Shown here: one piece after another, positions 26,035-34,558 of the stretch
Layout of the letters: every line of letters begins with the position of its first letter
Position numbering within the stretch: the stretch's first letter is position 1
Program-made: the position numbers and the translations under genes
Assembly: GCF_018362995.1 (NCBI RefSeq)
Contig: NZ_CP074372.1
Span: 4,836,001 to 4,900,000, forward strand
Direction of reading: 5' to 3'
Length of the DNA: 64,000 bases
DNA from: Chryseobacterium indologenes
GTDB taxonomy: Bacteria; Bacteroidota; Bacteroidia; Flavobacteriales; Weeksellaceae
Notes under the pieces: generated by a model
What the model was told of the DNA's origin: nothing
Databases searched by the model: none
Seen by the model: only the letters and a program-made list of their open reading frames with translations

Positions 26035-28833
26035 ATGAAGAAAATATTTTTACTGTTGATAGCCTTTTTAGGCTATCAAGCCTATTATGGGCAGGAAAGA
26101 AGCTTAAATAAAGGAGTAGAACATCCTGTTCCTACTATTTCGTCATTAGCTACCTATACGAATATCCCTGTTTCTGTACAAACCGGAATTCCTAAAATAT
26201 CCTATAATTTAGTTAATGTTCCGACTAATAATAACTCAGTTAATATCAACCTGATGATCAATTACCATGCAGCGAACGTTACCGAAGATTTATGGTCTGG
26301 AGATTTAGGATCAGGCTGGTCACTATTGGGCCAGGGAGTTATATCAAGAGATAACTACCAAGATCCTGACGAATCTTTTGATGATAACACAAAAACTTTT
26401 TACTTCAAAAATGATTTTAATGATATTTACAATTATAATATTCCAGGAGAATCGGGAAGGTTTAAATTTGTAAGAGATACTTTGAATAACAGTTTTCAAT
26501 TATTAAAACTGACCCCTACTACATCAAAAATTACCTATCAAAGAAATAGTAATCAATCCACTTTGATTATTGATTCTTTTACCATAACTAGTGATACAGG
26601 AATCAAGTATAAGTTTGAAACTTATAATAAATCTACTGCATCGGTGTGGAGATGGAGTTTTGACTGGCTTAATGATATGTATGGCAAGCTTGCCTATAGA
26701 AGTGCTTTTTTCTTAACGACGATAGAAGATGAAAATAATCAGGAACTTGCAAAATTTACTTATTTCAGAGATTTGGTGTATGTGACTGGGACAGGAAATA
26801 CAGTTACAGAATCAGAATTGAATAAGCTCAGTCGTATTGAAATTAAAGATAGGGGAATCATTGATATGGAATATGGGAAAAAACAATATGTCCAAAAAGG
26901 GGATCAGTTTTGGCTAAAAAGTATGACATTAAAAACAATCAATAATCAATTTGTGTCGAAATATATATTTGATGTAAATAATACTTTAACCTCTTACAGT
27001 AAAGTAGATATAAATAATACTATTTTGGAGAAGACAAATTTTGGGTATGGAGGGAATACGGAGATTCCGACTATATATCCACCTGTGGAAGAGGGAGAGA
27101 ATGTCTATGGGAATACATTACTTAATACTATCTCTTTACCAACGGGAGGTGTTATTGAGTATAATTTTGAAATGATTCCCTATTTTAGTGTTCAGATAAA
27201 TAAAGAAATTCCAGCTCCTACAGAAAACATTGGGAATGTAGGCTTCAACCAGTTTGGTTCAACCCGAAAGTATTTTTTTACACTGGCTGAAGATAAAAAA
27301 ATAACCATTGAGTCCCCTGTAGGAAGCTTATCCGGCTATCTGTGGTCTCTTATTTTTTATAAAAAAGTAGGAAACACTTATCAAATAGCACCTTATAGTT
27401 TAGGAAATGCATTTTCAGATGATCCTTCTAATTATCCAGAAAAAAATGAAATAAAATTTAAGGCTGGTGAATACTATGCTGCTTTAAGCAGTACATCACC
27501 CGCAGCCTTTCCAGAACCATTATTTTTTGATGCTGTAAAGAAAGTTGGAGATTCTACGGTGGTTACTGAAATAAGATCATCCCGTAGAGGAATTCCGAGA
27601 ATAAAAAATATTAAATACTATAATGATATTCTATCGGTTCCTTCACGGGTGGAAGAATATTCTTATAAAAAGTTTGAAAATCCTGCTGTTGAAAGTGGTC
27701 ATTTTGAAGGGGGAGGTTTTTTATCAGATGGTATTAGTCCAGCTAATCCCGTTCTAATTTATAAAAATGTAAAAGTTTCGGGAGGTACGGAGGGGTATAC
27801 TAATTATTATTTTAAGGCAACTGACGCGTATCCCGAATATTCTGAGCCTTCACCTTATCCCGGAACTAACTATAGGATTATTCCCAATTATAATTTTACA
27901 AGAGAGGGGCTTTTAGAAAAGAAAGAAATTTATAGTATTACTGGTCAAAAAGTATCGGAGGATTTGTTAGATTACATTATGGAAGACTATCCCGCTCCAC
28001 CTTATCCTTTAATGAATAACGGAATTAGTAATACTCCCTATACAAAAACAGCATGGATGAAAAATGAGACTATTACTTCCCGTAATTATTTTAATTCAGG
28101 TATTACTGAAACGAAGAAAGTGATTTTTAATAACACGAATAATTACAGACCTAATTTAGAAAAAGTGACTTCATTTGACGGAAGTATCCAAGAAGTAAAA
28201 TATAAATATGCGTTAGATAAAAACATTCAAAAATTAATTACAGCCAATATTATAGGTATTCCTTTAGAGAGTGAAACAACTCAGACTATTGGTGCCGTCA
28301 CTAAAACAATTTCAAAAACAGAAACAAAATACGATAACCCATTAAACTTACTCCCAAGTTCTGTCCTATCTACAGATCTACAAAATGTTACTTCTACAGA
28401 AGTTACTTATGACCAATATGATTTAAAAGGAAACTTACAGCAGTATACCACGAAAGATGGTATTTCTACCGTAATTATCTGGGGGTATAATCAGACTCAG
28501 CCGATTGCTAAGATAGAAGGAGCTAAATTAACAGATATCCAGCAGTCCTTAATTGATTCTATTGTTAATGCCTCCGATACAGATGCTCTAGCAGCTTCTG
28601 GTAATGATGAGACAGCATTTTTATCAGCATTGAGTTCATTCAGGAGTAATACAGCTTTATCCGGTTATCAGACCACTACTTATACTTATGATCCTTTAGT
28701 AGGAGTAAGAAGTATCACTTCACCATCAGGAATCAGAGAAAGCTATGTTTATGATTCGGCTAACAGGCTTGAAAAAGTGATTGATGTGAATGGCAAAGTG
28801 TTGAAGGAGATGAAATACAATTATAAAAACTAA
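26035..28833 (+). CDS. RHS-related secreted shell protein (first of a pair)
   Basis: The 932-residue protein has a signal peptide (to about residue 19, YYGQ). The N-terminal region (VPTISSLATYTNIPVSVQTGIPKISYNLVNV, GDLGSGWSLLGQGVISR) resembles the start of SpvB/TcaC-like and wall-associated RHS proteins. The C-terminal third has YD/RHS repeat sequence (TTYTYDPLVGVRSITSP, SYVYDSANRLEKVIDVNGK). It lacks an RHS core and an effector domain, so it may be the shell or partner of the downstream protein, as the B component is for the C component in insecticidal toxin complexes (inference). Spacing to the next gene is 8 nt. Exported by Sec; no T9SS sorting domain is seen. Confidence 0.8.
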   Translation: MKKIFLLLIAFLGYQAYYGQERSLNKGVEHPVPTISSLATYTNIPVSVQTGIPKISYNLVNVPTNNNSVNINLMINYHAANVTEDLWSGDLGSGWSLLGQGVISRDNYQDPDESFDDNTKTFYFKNDFNDIYNYNIPGESGRFKFVRDTLNNSFQLLKLTPTTSKITYQRNSNQSTLIIDSFTITSDTGIKYKFETYNKSTASVWRWSFDWLNDMYGKLAYRSAFFLTTIEDENNQELAKFTYFRDLVYVTGTGNTVTESELNKLSRIEIKDRGIIDMEYGKKQYVQKGDQFWLKSMTLKTINNQFVSKYIFDVNNTLTSYSKVDINNTILEKTNFGYGGNTEIPTIYPPVEEGENVYGNTLLNTISLPTGGVIEYNFEMIPYFSVQINKEIPAPTENIGNVGFNQFGSTRKYFFTLAEDKKITIESPVGSLSGYLWSLIFYKKVGNTYQIAPYSLGNAFSDDPSNYPEKNEIKFKAGEYYAALSSTSPAAFPEPLFFDAVKKVGDSTVVTEIRSSRRGIPRIKNIKYYNDILSVPSRVEEYSYKKFENPAVESGHFEGGGFLSDGISPANPVLIYKNVKVSGGTEGYTNYYFKATDAYPEYSEPSPYPGTNYRIIPNYNFTREGLLEKKEIYSITGQKVSEDLLDYIMEDYPAPPYPLMNNGISNTPYTKTAWMKNETITSRNYFNSGITETKKVIFNNTNNYRPNLEKVTSFDGSIQEVKYKYALDKNIQKLITANIIGIPLESETTQTIGAVTKTISKTETKYDNPLNLLPSSVLSTDLQNVTSTEVTYDQYDLKGNLQQYTTKDGISTVIIWGYNQTQPIAKIEGAKLTDIQQSLIDSIVNASDTDALAASGNDETAFLSALSSFRSNTALSGYQTTTYTYDPLVGVRSITSPSGIRESYVYDSANRLEKVIDVNGKVLKEMKYNYKN

Positions 28834-28841
28834 ACACAATC

Positions 28842-31800
28842 ATGAAAAAACTCATATTACCAATAGGAGCCTTGCTTTTATCTAATATAACCTATGCCCA
28901 GCTTTCCACGATTTCAAGCAATGAAAATTATATTCAGACCAAAACATATTTAGATTATAATGGAACAGCTGCTACCAAATCCTTAGAAACGGTACAGTAT
29001 TTTGACGGATTGGGAAGACCCAAGCAGATTATCAACTTACAAGCTTCACCTTTGGGAAAAGATGTTGTGACCCACATTGAATATGACCCTTTCGGAAGAC
29101 AGGTTAAAGACTATCTTCCTGTTCCCCAACTTTCCACAAGTAACGGGAATTATTATTCAGGACCTTTGGGTGTTTATCCTAACACCTATGGCAATGAAAA
29201 GATCTATTCAGAAAAGGTTTTGGAAAACTCACCTTTGGACAGAATTCTGGAGCAGAAACAAGTTGGAACTGCATGGGATAACAAACCCGTACAATTTGGA
29301 TATGACGCCAATGTCGATGGTGAGGTTAAAAAATATACAGCCACTTTTACCTATACCACTTTTACTTCCCAACTCATCCCATCCGGTTCCTATGCAGTAG
29401 GACAGCTGTATAAAAATACAGTCACCGATGAAGACGGCAACTCAACCATTGAGTTTAAAAACGGCCAGGGGCAGGTGGTATTGGTCAGAAAAGTAATCAG
29501 TGCTACAGAAAGTGCAGATACCTATTATGTTTACAATGATTATAACCAGCTGGCTTTTGTGATTCCTCCCAAAGCTTCCGTAGAAGCAGATCCCAATACC
29601 GTACTTAGTGATTTATGTTACCAGTATAAATATGACGGAAGGAACCGTCTGGTAGAAAAGAAACTTCCCGGAAAAGGCTGGGAATATATGGTGTATGACA
29701 AACAGGACAGGCTGATCATGACCCAGGATGCTGTCATGGGAGCATTAAAACAGTGGCTTTTTACCAAGTATGATCAGTTCGGAAGAACAGCATACACAGG
29801 CCTATATACCAGTACCCAGGTGTATGGTACAGCAGGAAGAGCTGCAGAGCAAATATCAGCAGATGCTAAGGGGAGTAATAATGTAACCAGGTCCTCTACC
29901 GTAGGATTTACCAACAGCGGGGTAGGAGTATATTATGATAATGGTTCTGCCAGTTATCCTGGTTCTGTCACTACGCTGTTAACGGTTAATTATTATGATA
30001 CTTATCCGACAGGCTCCCCTGCGGTAACCAATGTCTTTGCCCAACCTCTTCTTACAGATAATCCTGCTAATGCACAAACCACTAAAGGATTTCTTACAGC
30101 TTCTTATGTAAAGAATATAGAAGATGACAATTGGACAAGGAATTTTATCTGGTATGATACCAAAGGAAGAAATATCGGATCAAGAAGTCGTAATTATCTT
30201 GGAGGCTATACTGTGATTAATAATAAGCTTGACTATACCGGGGTTATCCTTCAGACCAATACTTACCATAAAAGGCTGGGTTCAGACCCTGAAAAAATCA
30301 TTGTAGAAAAATTCACCTATGATTCCCAGAACAGGCTTCTGACCCAGACTCATCAGATAGGAAGTAATCCAGTTGAATACATTGCTCAAAACAAATACAA
30401 TGAACTTTCCCAGCTGGAATCTAAGAAAGTAGGAGGAATAGCTGCGGCCTCCCCATTACAGACCATTGCTTACCAATACAATATCCGTGGTTGGATGACT
30501 AAAATCAATGATCCTGCTAATCTGAACGGGAAATTATTTGGCTATGAGATGAAGTATAACAATCCTGTTTATACCAATACTTCATCCGGAAGGTTTAATG
30601 GGAATATTGCTGAGATTGATTGGAATATTTCCAGTTCCGAGGGGTTGAAAAGATACAATTACCAGTATGATGCTTTAAACAGGGTGTTGAAAGGAGCTTA
30701 TTCCCAGCCCAATGCTTCTTTAGCCCAAAATAACTATTTTAATGAAGAGCTGAGCTATGATCTCAATGGGAATATTAAAACCTTAAAGAGATTATCATGG
30801 CCTGCTGCCGGAGGAACAACAGCAGAGAAGATTGATGATCTGATCTATAACTATCAGAATGGAGACAAAAGTAATGTATTGGACAAAATTACCCTTCCTC
30901 CAGGAGTTATTAACAACAGTTCAGGATATAATGCTTTGCAGGGAACCATGGTGTATAATCCCAACGGGAATATGACGGATCATCCTGACAGAAAGATGAA
31001 GATCATTTATAATTGTCTGAATCTTCCCAATTATATTTCAGTTAACGAAGGATTGATAGGTATTTCCAACACCAGCTATACCTATAGGGCAGATGGAACC
31101 AAAGTATCTAAAACATACAGTATGAACGGATCTATAGAAACCAATTATCTGGATGGTTTCCAGTATGATAACAGGCATGCATATGATACTTCAGCCTCTC
31201 TTTATACCATTCCTGCATTAAAATTTGTACCTACCTCAGAAGGGTATTATGATTTTACTGAAAATAAGTATATTTACAATTACACGGATCATTTAGGAAA
31301 TGTAAGAGTGAGCTACAAAAGTAATGGCAGTGGTGGGAGTGAGATCATTGATGTCAACAATTATTATCCTTTTGGATTAAAACATCAGGAGAGCCCTATT
31401 GTCCCAGCCCCTTTTGCAGGAGTGCCTTATAACTATAAATACAATGGGAAAGAGCTTCAGGAGACTGGAATGTATGATTATGGAGCAAGATTCTATATGC
31501 CGGATATGGGAAGATGGGGTGTGGTAGATCCTAAGAGTGAGTTAGGTAGAAGATGGGGGCCTTATACTTATGCTCTAGACAATCCTATTCGATTTATCGA
31601 TCCAGATGGAATGTGGCCATACCCTGTAACTACACGTTCTTTTGCTCCATTTGAGTCTTTTGGAGGATGGTTTGGAGGTGATAACAGAGGGTTTTCTACT
31701 TCACAATCTGTTACGTCTAGATTATCACACGGTTATGTAATGAATACTGATAATCATACTTACACTAATTATGGAGCTACTTCCAGTCCTTCTACTCATT

Positions 31801-32318
31801 TTTTGCTTGGCTCTGCAACAGCGACAGATGACCGTGGTACAATTACAAATGCGGTATATAGCTCAAATAAAGATGGAAGTACTACAACTTCTTGGACATC
31901 TACGATGGCGGGGCACAATCCATTAGTTCCAGGTTCTCCTGATATTGATGTTAAAACTAATTTTAGTTTAACAGAGAATAAAAATTCAGGAACTTTAGGA
32001 GTTAACGTTACTCAAACAGGAGATGGATTTCCTTCAGCAGAGACAATGATTGGTGATACAGCTGGGAATCAATTGATGATAGGTGTTAGTCCTGCAGTAG
32101 GGAATCCTTACACCAGTTTACCAGGGGATGGCAGTAAACCAATGATGAGTAACAATTTTACTATAACAATGGATAAGAATGGCGTATTTACAGGAGTGCA
32201 AAAAGGGGATAAGACATACTCTGTTGGCGATTGGAATAAAACAATGACTTCGCAACCAGCTGTTGAAAGAGTACCTATTCCAGAACCAGGGTCATTGGAG
32301 TTTGAAATGGTAAGATAA
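28842..32318 (+). CDS. DUF6443/RHS-core protein with unrecognised C-terminal domain (putative toxin)
   Basis: The 1158-residue protein has a signal peptide (to about residue 19, TYAQ) and a DUF6443 domain (NYIQTKTYLDY, VQYFDGLGRPKQ, EYDPFGRQVKDYLP). A long run of YD/RHS repeats follows, then the RHS-associated core (YNGKELQETGMYDYGARFYM, GRWGVVDPKSELGRRWGPYTYAL, NPIRFIDPDGM, ending near residue 925). The following ~230 residues are the variable region where polymorphic toxins carry their effector. Here they are Ser/Thr/Gly rich, have no cysteine, and match no nuclease, deaminase or ADP-ribosyltransferase motif that I can name. A four-TM protein gene follows 14 nt later. Release from the periplasm is not explained by any visible sorting domain. 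Confidence 0.88.
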   Translation: MKKLILPIGALLLSNITYAQLSTISSNENYIQTKTYLDYNGTAATKSLETVQYFDGLGRPKQIINLQASPLGKDVVTHIEYDPFGRQVKDYLPVPQLSTSNGNYYSGPLGVYPNTYGNEKIYSEKVLENSPLDRILEQKQVGTAWDNKPVQFGYDANVDGEVKKYTATFTYTTFTSQLIPSGSYAVGQLYKNTVTDEDGNSTIEFKNGQGQVVLVRKVISATESADTYYVYNDYNQLAFVIPPKASVEADPNTVLSDLCYQYKYDGRNRLVEKKLPGKGWEYMVYDKQDRLIMTQDAVMGALKQWLFTKYDQFGRTAYTGLYTSTQVYGTAGRAAEQISADAKGSNNVTRSSTVGFTNSGVGVYYDNGSASYPGSVTTLLTVNYYDTYPTGSPAVTNVFAQPLLTDNPANAQTTKGFLTASYVKNIEDDNWTRNFIWYDTKGRNIGSRSRNYLGGYTVINNKLDYTGVILQTNTYHKRLGSDPEKIIVEKFTYDSQNRLLTQTHQIGSNPVEYIAQNKYNELSQLESKKVGGIAAASPLQTIAYQYNIRGWMTKINDPANLNGKLFGYEMKYNNPVYTNTSSGRFNGNIAEIDWNISSSEGLKRYNYQYDALNRVLKGAYSQPNASLAQNNYFNEELSYDLNGNIKTLKRLSWPAAGGTTAEKIDDLIYNYQNGDKSNVLDKITLPPGVINNSSGYNALQGTMVYNPNGNMTDHPDRKMKIIYNCLNLPNYISVNEGLIGISNTSYTYRADGTKVSKTYSMNGSIETNYLDGFQYDNRHAYDTSASLYTIPALKFVPTSEGYYDFTENKYIYNYTDHLGNVRVSYKSNGSGGSEIIDVNNYYPFGLKHQESPIVPAPFAGVPYNYKYNGKELQETGMYDYGARFYMPDMGRWGVVDPKSELGRRWGPYTYALDNPIRFIDPDGMWPYPVTTRSFAPFESFGGWFGGDNRGFSTSQSVTSRLSHGYVMNTDNHTYTNYGATSSPSTHFLLGSATATDDRGTITNAVYSSNKDGSTTTSWTSTMAGHNPLVPGSPDIDVKTNFSLTENKNSGTLGVNVTQTGDGFPSAETMIGDTAGNQLMIGVSPAVGNPYTSLPGDGSKPMMSNNFTITMDKNGVFTGVQKGDKTYSVGDWNKTMTSQPAVERVPIPEPGSLEFEMVR

Positions 32319-32332
32319 TAAAAAAAAATACA

Positions 32333-32725
32333 ATGAAAATACTACTAACAAATTGGATAAATATATTAGGCGTTTTTATATCCCTCTTAGTTTATTCTAT
32401 CATTTTTAATTTTACTGTTGATGATGGTGTTACAAGAAATTTTTTTCAATCAATATTTGCTGCAATATTTTTACTCTTTTTATATGGCGTAATGTTTTGG
32501 GCAGGCTTTATATTAGCACTTATTATTTTAGATTTAATACTTATAGTTCCTAATCAGGATAAACTTATTTTAAAATTATTATTTGAATGGGTTATAATTA
32601 GTATCCCTTTTATATACTGGGCTATCATATATGAAAAACAACGAAATATTTTTATGGTTGCTATAATAGCTTTTCTAGTAACACAATTATTAAGAAAAAA
32701 AATAATAAATAAAGCCATTCAATGA
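32333..32725 (+). CDS. Four-TM small protein, putative immunity to the RHS toxin
   Basis: The 130-residue protein is almost entirely hydrophobic, with TM segments at about residues 8-27, 38-60, 60-73 with a break, 78-97 and 105-121, and a basic tail (RKKIINKAIQ). It lies 14 nt after the putative toxin gene, at the end of the operon, where cognate immunity genes usually are. The DNA is strongly AT-rich compared with its neighbours, a common mark of exchanged toxin cassettes. A membrane immunity protein would fit a toxin that acts on the inner membrane. Role inferred from position only; no family recognised. Confidence 0.65.
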   Translation: MKILLTNWINILGVFISLLVYSIIFNFTVDDGVTRNFFQSIFAAIFLLFLYGVMFWAGFILALIILDLILIVPNQDKLILKLLFEWVIISIPFIYWAIIYEKQRNIFMVAIIAFLVTQLLRKKIINKAIQ

Positions 32726-32740
32726 GTGGCTTTATTTATT
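32704..32740 (+). terminator. Terminator overlapping the end of the putative immunity gene
   Basis: Perfect 14-bp stem AATAAATAAAGCCA (32704-32717) with TGGCTTTATTTATT (32727-32740). The stop codon lies in the loop, so the last codons of the gene form the left arm. Confidence 0.85.
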
Positions 32741-32809
32741 TTACTGTTGTGCACTAGATAGTGCGTGCCCCGCTGTCACGAACATTTTGCTTGTGTCCAC
32801 AAATAAAAC

Positions 32810-32838
32810 AAAACCACTGTACAAACAGTGGTTTTTGT
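32810..32838 (+). terminator. Second terminator downstream of the RHS locus
   Basis: Perfect 11-bp stem AAAACCACTGT (32810-32820) with ACAGTGGTTTT (32825-32835), loop ACAA, then a T-rich tail. The 70 bp between the two terminators hold no gene but include a small palindrome (GCACTA/TAGTGC, 32751-32764) and a GC-rich patch. Confidence 0.75.
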
Positions 32839-32929
32839 TCTTTATTCTAAAAAATGTGTTTTTTACAAAATGTCCTACTTATAAAGCAACTTTTCCAGTT
32901 TACTCATCAGTAATCCTTGTTTTTCAGAA

Positions 32930-32966
32930 TATAAAATCTGCTGCAGTAAATGCGGCGGATTTTAAT
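32930..32966 (-). terminator. Terminator of the MerR-family gene
   Basis: Twelve-bp stem AAAATCTGCTGC (32933-32944) with GCGGCGGATTTT (32952-32963), two G-T pairs, with a T-rich run after it on the minus strand. Confidence 0.65.
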
Positions 32967-32980
32967 ATATTGTATAAAAC

Positions 32981-33325
32981 TTATTCAGCATCCCTTTCTC
33001 CCAGAGACTCTTTCAGCTTAATAAGCTCAGCTTTTACAAATTCCAGTCGGTCAATAAGGGTAATGGTTTCTGAGATTTTACTGTTTGTAGTCAGGGCGAT
33101 GCGGGCTCCGTCCAGAGTGTATCCTTTTTCTTTTACCAGATGGTAGATCATCTGAAGGTTTTTGATGTCTTCAGGAGTAAAATATCGGTTTCCTTTTCTG
33201 TTTTTTTTAGGCTTGATAATCGGGAATTCCTGTTCCCAGTAACGTATTAATGAAGTGTTTACATCGAATGCTTTTGCCACTTCTCCTATAGAATAATACA
33301 GTTTATCAGGTAAATTTATTTTCAT
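32981..33325 (-). CDS. MerR family transcriptional regulator
   Basis: The 114-residue product starts at ATG 33325 (MKINLPDKLYYSIGEVAKAFDVN); the open frame extends to 33412 but that extension has no MerR homology. The MerR DNA-binding domain is intact: YYSIGEVAKAFDVNTSLIRYWEQEF, then RKGNRYFTPEDIKNLQMIYHLVKEKGYTLDGARIAL. A short coiled coil follows (LIDRLEFVKAELIKLKESL), consistent with the dimerisation helix. It lacks the C-terminal metal or drug-binding extension, which makes it one of the short MerR types seen in Bacteroidota. It is divergent from the AraC gene at 33533. Confidence 0.93.
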   Translation of the reverse strand: MKINLPDKLYYSIGEVAKAFDVNTSLIRYWEQEFPIIKPKKNRKGNRYFTPEDIKNLQMIYHLVKEKGYTLDGARIALTTNSKISETITLIDRLEFVKAELIKLKESLGERDAE

Positions 33326-33445
33326 TTTACAACTCCTAAACCTCAAAGATAAAAATTTTTTAAAGTTTAATCCAAAATATATTGTAAAAAGTGCGGTCAT
33401 ACTTTGTTTCAAAGGAATTTAGGGGTCTAAATTCATCATTCAAGA

Positions 33446-33457
33446 ACAAACGTTTGT
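33446..33457. promoter_or_regulatory. Perfect 12-bp palindrome, possible operator
   Basis: ACAAACGTTTGT is self-complementary and lies in the short region between the MerR and AraC genes. A -7-like TAAATTTG (33499-33506) stands before the AraC gene. Any dimeric regulator could use the palindrome; which one is unknown. Confidence 0.35.
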
Positions 33458-33532
33458 AGTAGATATAAAGGATCATGATATACTGGCGCTTTTTTGTCTA
33501 AATTTGTGAATTCTTACGATATATAAATATAA

Positions 33533-34414
33533 ATGAATCCGATTTCTGTTCTTCATATCGATCTTTTTCAGGCGGGTAAAAATACTTCAGATTTTTATTT
33601 TAACACAATGAAGAATCATTTGGTGGTAGGACATCGTCATATAGAGAAACCTCACAGGCATGATTTCTATGCGGCTGTTCTTTTTACCAAAGGAGTAGGG
33701 GTACATGAAATCGATTTTCAGAGGTATGAAGTGTCGGAAGGAAGCCTTTTCTTTCTGTCACCTGGGCAAATTCACAGCTGGGAACTATCGGAAGATATAG
33801 AAGGTTATATTTTCTTTTGTTCTCAGGAATTTTATGAAATGCATTATGTGAATCAGAAGCTGAGGAATTTTCCTTTTTTCGGATCTGTGTCTTTTCCGAG
33901 AAAACTTCAGTTGGACGCTCTGGAGCTGAAGAAGAATATTAGGTTATTTCAGGAACTGGGAGAAGAACATCAGGCTAAAAATATAATGAAAGAAGGTCTT
34001 ATTTTGTCATTAATGTCTCAGATCTTCATTAATTCTACCCGATTATTTTCCAGAGATTTTGACACACAGGATTCTGCCACCGGACTTTCTTACTTTAAAC
34101 ATTATCAGGATTTCGAAAATCTGATTGAACAGCATTTTGCAGAACATAAATCGATTGCCTATTATGCTTCTTTATTAGGAATTTCATCCAAACATCTGAA
34201 TAGAATTGTACAGACTGTTGTTCAAAAAACAGCTACAGATATTATTACAGAAAGAGTAGTGCTGGAAGCCAAAAGAATGTTGATGTACCTGGATGAAAGC
34301 CTGGTTGAAATTGCTTTCAGATTAGGATATGAAGAATATTCCTACTTTGTAAGAGTATTCCGGAAAAGTTCCGGAATGACTCCTACGCAGTTTATGAGGA
34401 AATATAAGGCTTAA
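33533..34414 (+). CDS. AraC family transcriptional regulator
   Basis: The 293-residue protein combines an N-terminal cupin-like sensing domain (about 35-110: HRHIEKPHRHDFYAAVLFTKG, EGSLFFLSPGQIHSWEL) and a C-terminal AraC HTH domain (about 190-290: LISSKHLNRIVQTVVQKTATDIITE, LVEIAFRLGYEEYSYFVRVFRKSSGMTPTQF). The GxTPTQF-type end is typical. The effector is unknown. It is divergent from a MerR gene and convergent with ccoG; no catabolic gene lies next to it, so its regulon must be elsewhere. Confidence 0.9.
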   Translation: MNPISVLHIDLFQAGKNTSDFYFNTMKNHLVVGHRHIEKPHRHDFYAAVLFTKGVGVHEIDFQRYEVSEGSLFFLSPGQIHSWELSEDIEGYIFFCSQEFYEMHYVNQKLRNFPFFGSVSFPRKLQLDALELKKNIRLFQELGEEHQAKNIMKEGLILSLMSQIFINSTRLFSRDFDTQDSATGLSYFKHYQDFENLIEQHFAEHKSIAYYASLLGISSKHLNRIVQTVVQKTATDIITERVVLEAKRMLMYLDESLVEIAFRLGYEEYSYFVRVFRKSSGMTPTQFMRKYKA

Positions 34415-34556
34415 TGAGTTTAAGGTTTAAGGTTGCTGGTTGTTTTGGTTACGAGTTGCGGGTTTCTTTTGTTTCGAGTTTACGAGTTGCTGGTTACACA
34501 CAACCTTAAACTTTGAACCTTGAATTCTCCCTAATCCCTGCAACCTACCATCTGCT
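34415..34556. repeat. Palindromic intergenic repeat element
   Basis: GTTTAAGGTTG (34425-34435) is the exact complement of CAACCTTAAAC (34501-34511). Between them are two near-identical words, TTACGAGTTGCGGGTT and TTACGAGTTGCTGGTT. The element fills the gap between the AraC gene and ccoG. It shares a 13-bp word, one mismatch, with the insertion in the T9SS protein at 25128. Confidence 0.65.
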
Positions 34557-34558
34557 CC

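Noticed and set aside
32741..32809. Possible tRNA or remnant gene in the GC-rich patch after the RHS locus
   Set aside because: No cloverleaf can be drawn and no frame continues; only a 6-bp palindrome is present.
33326..33412. Upstream extension of the MerR gene
   Set aside because: No MerR homology before ATG 33325 and the extension crosses AT-rich promoter-like sequence.
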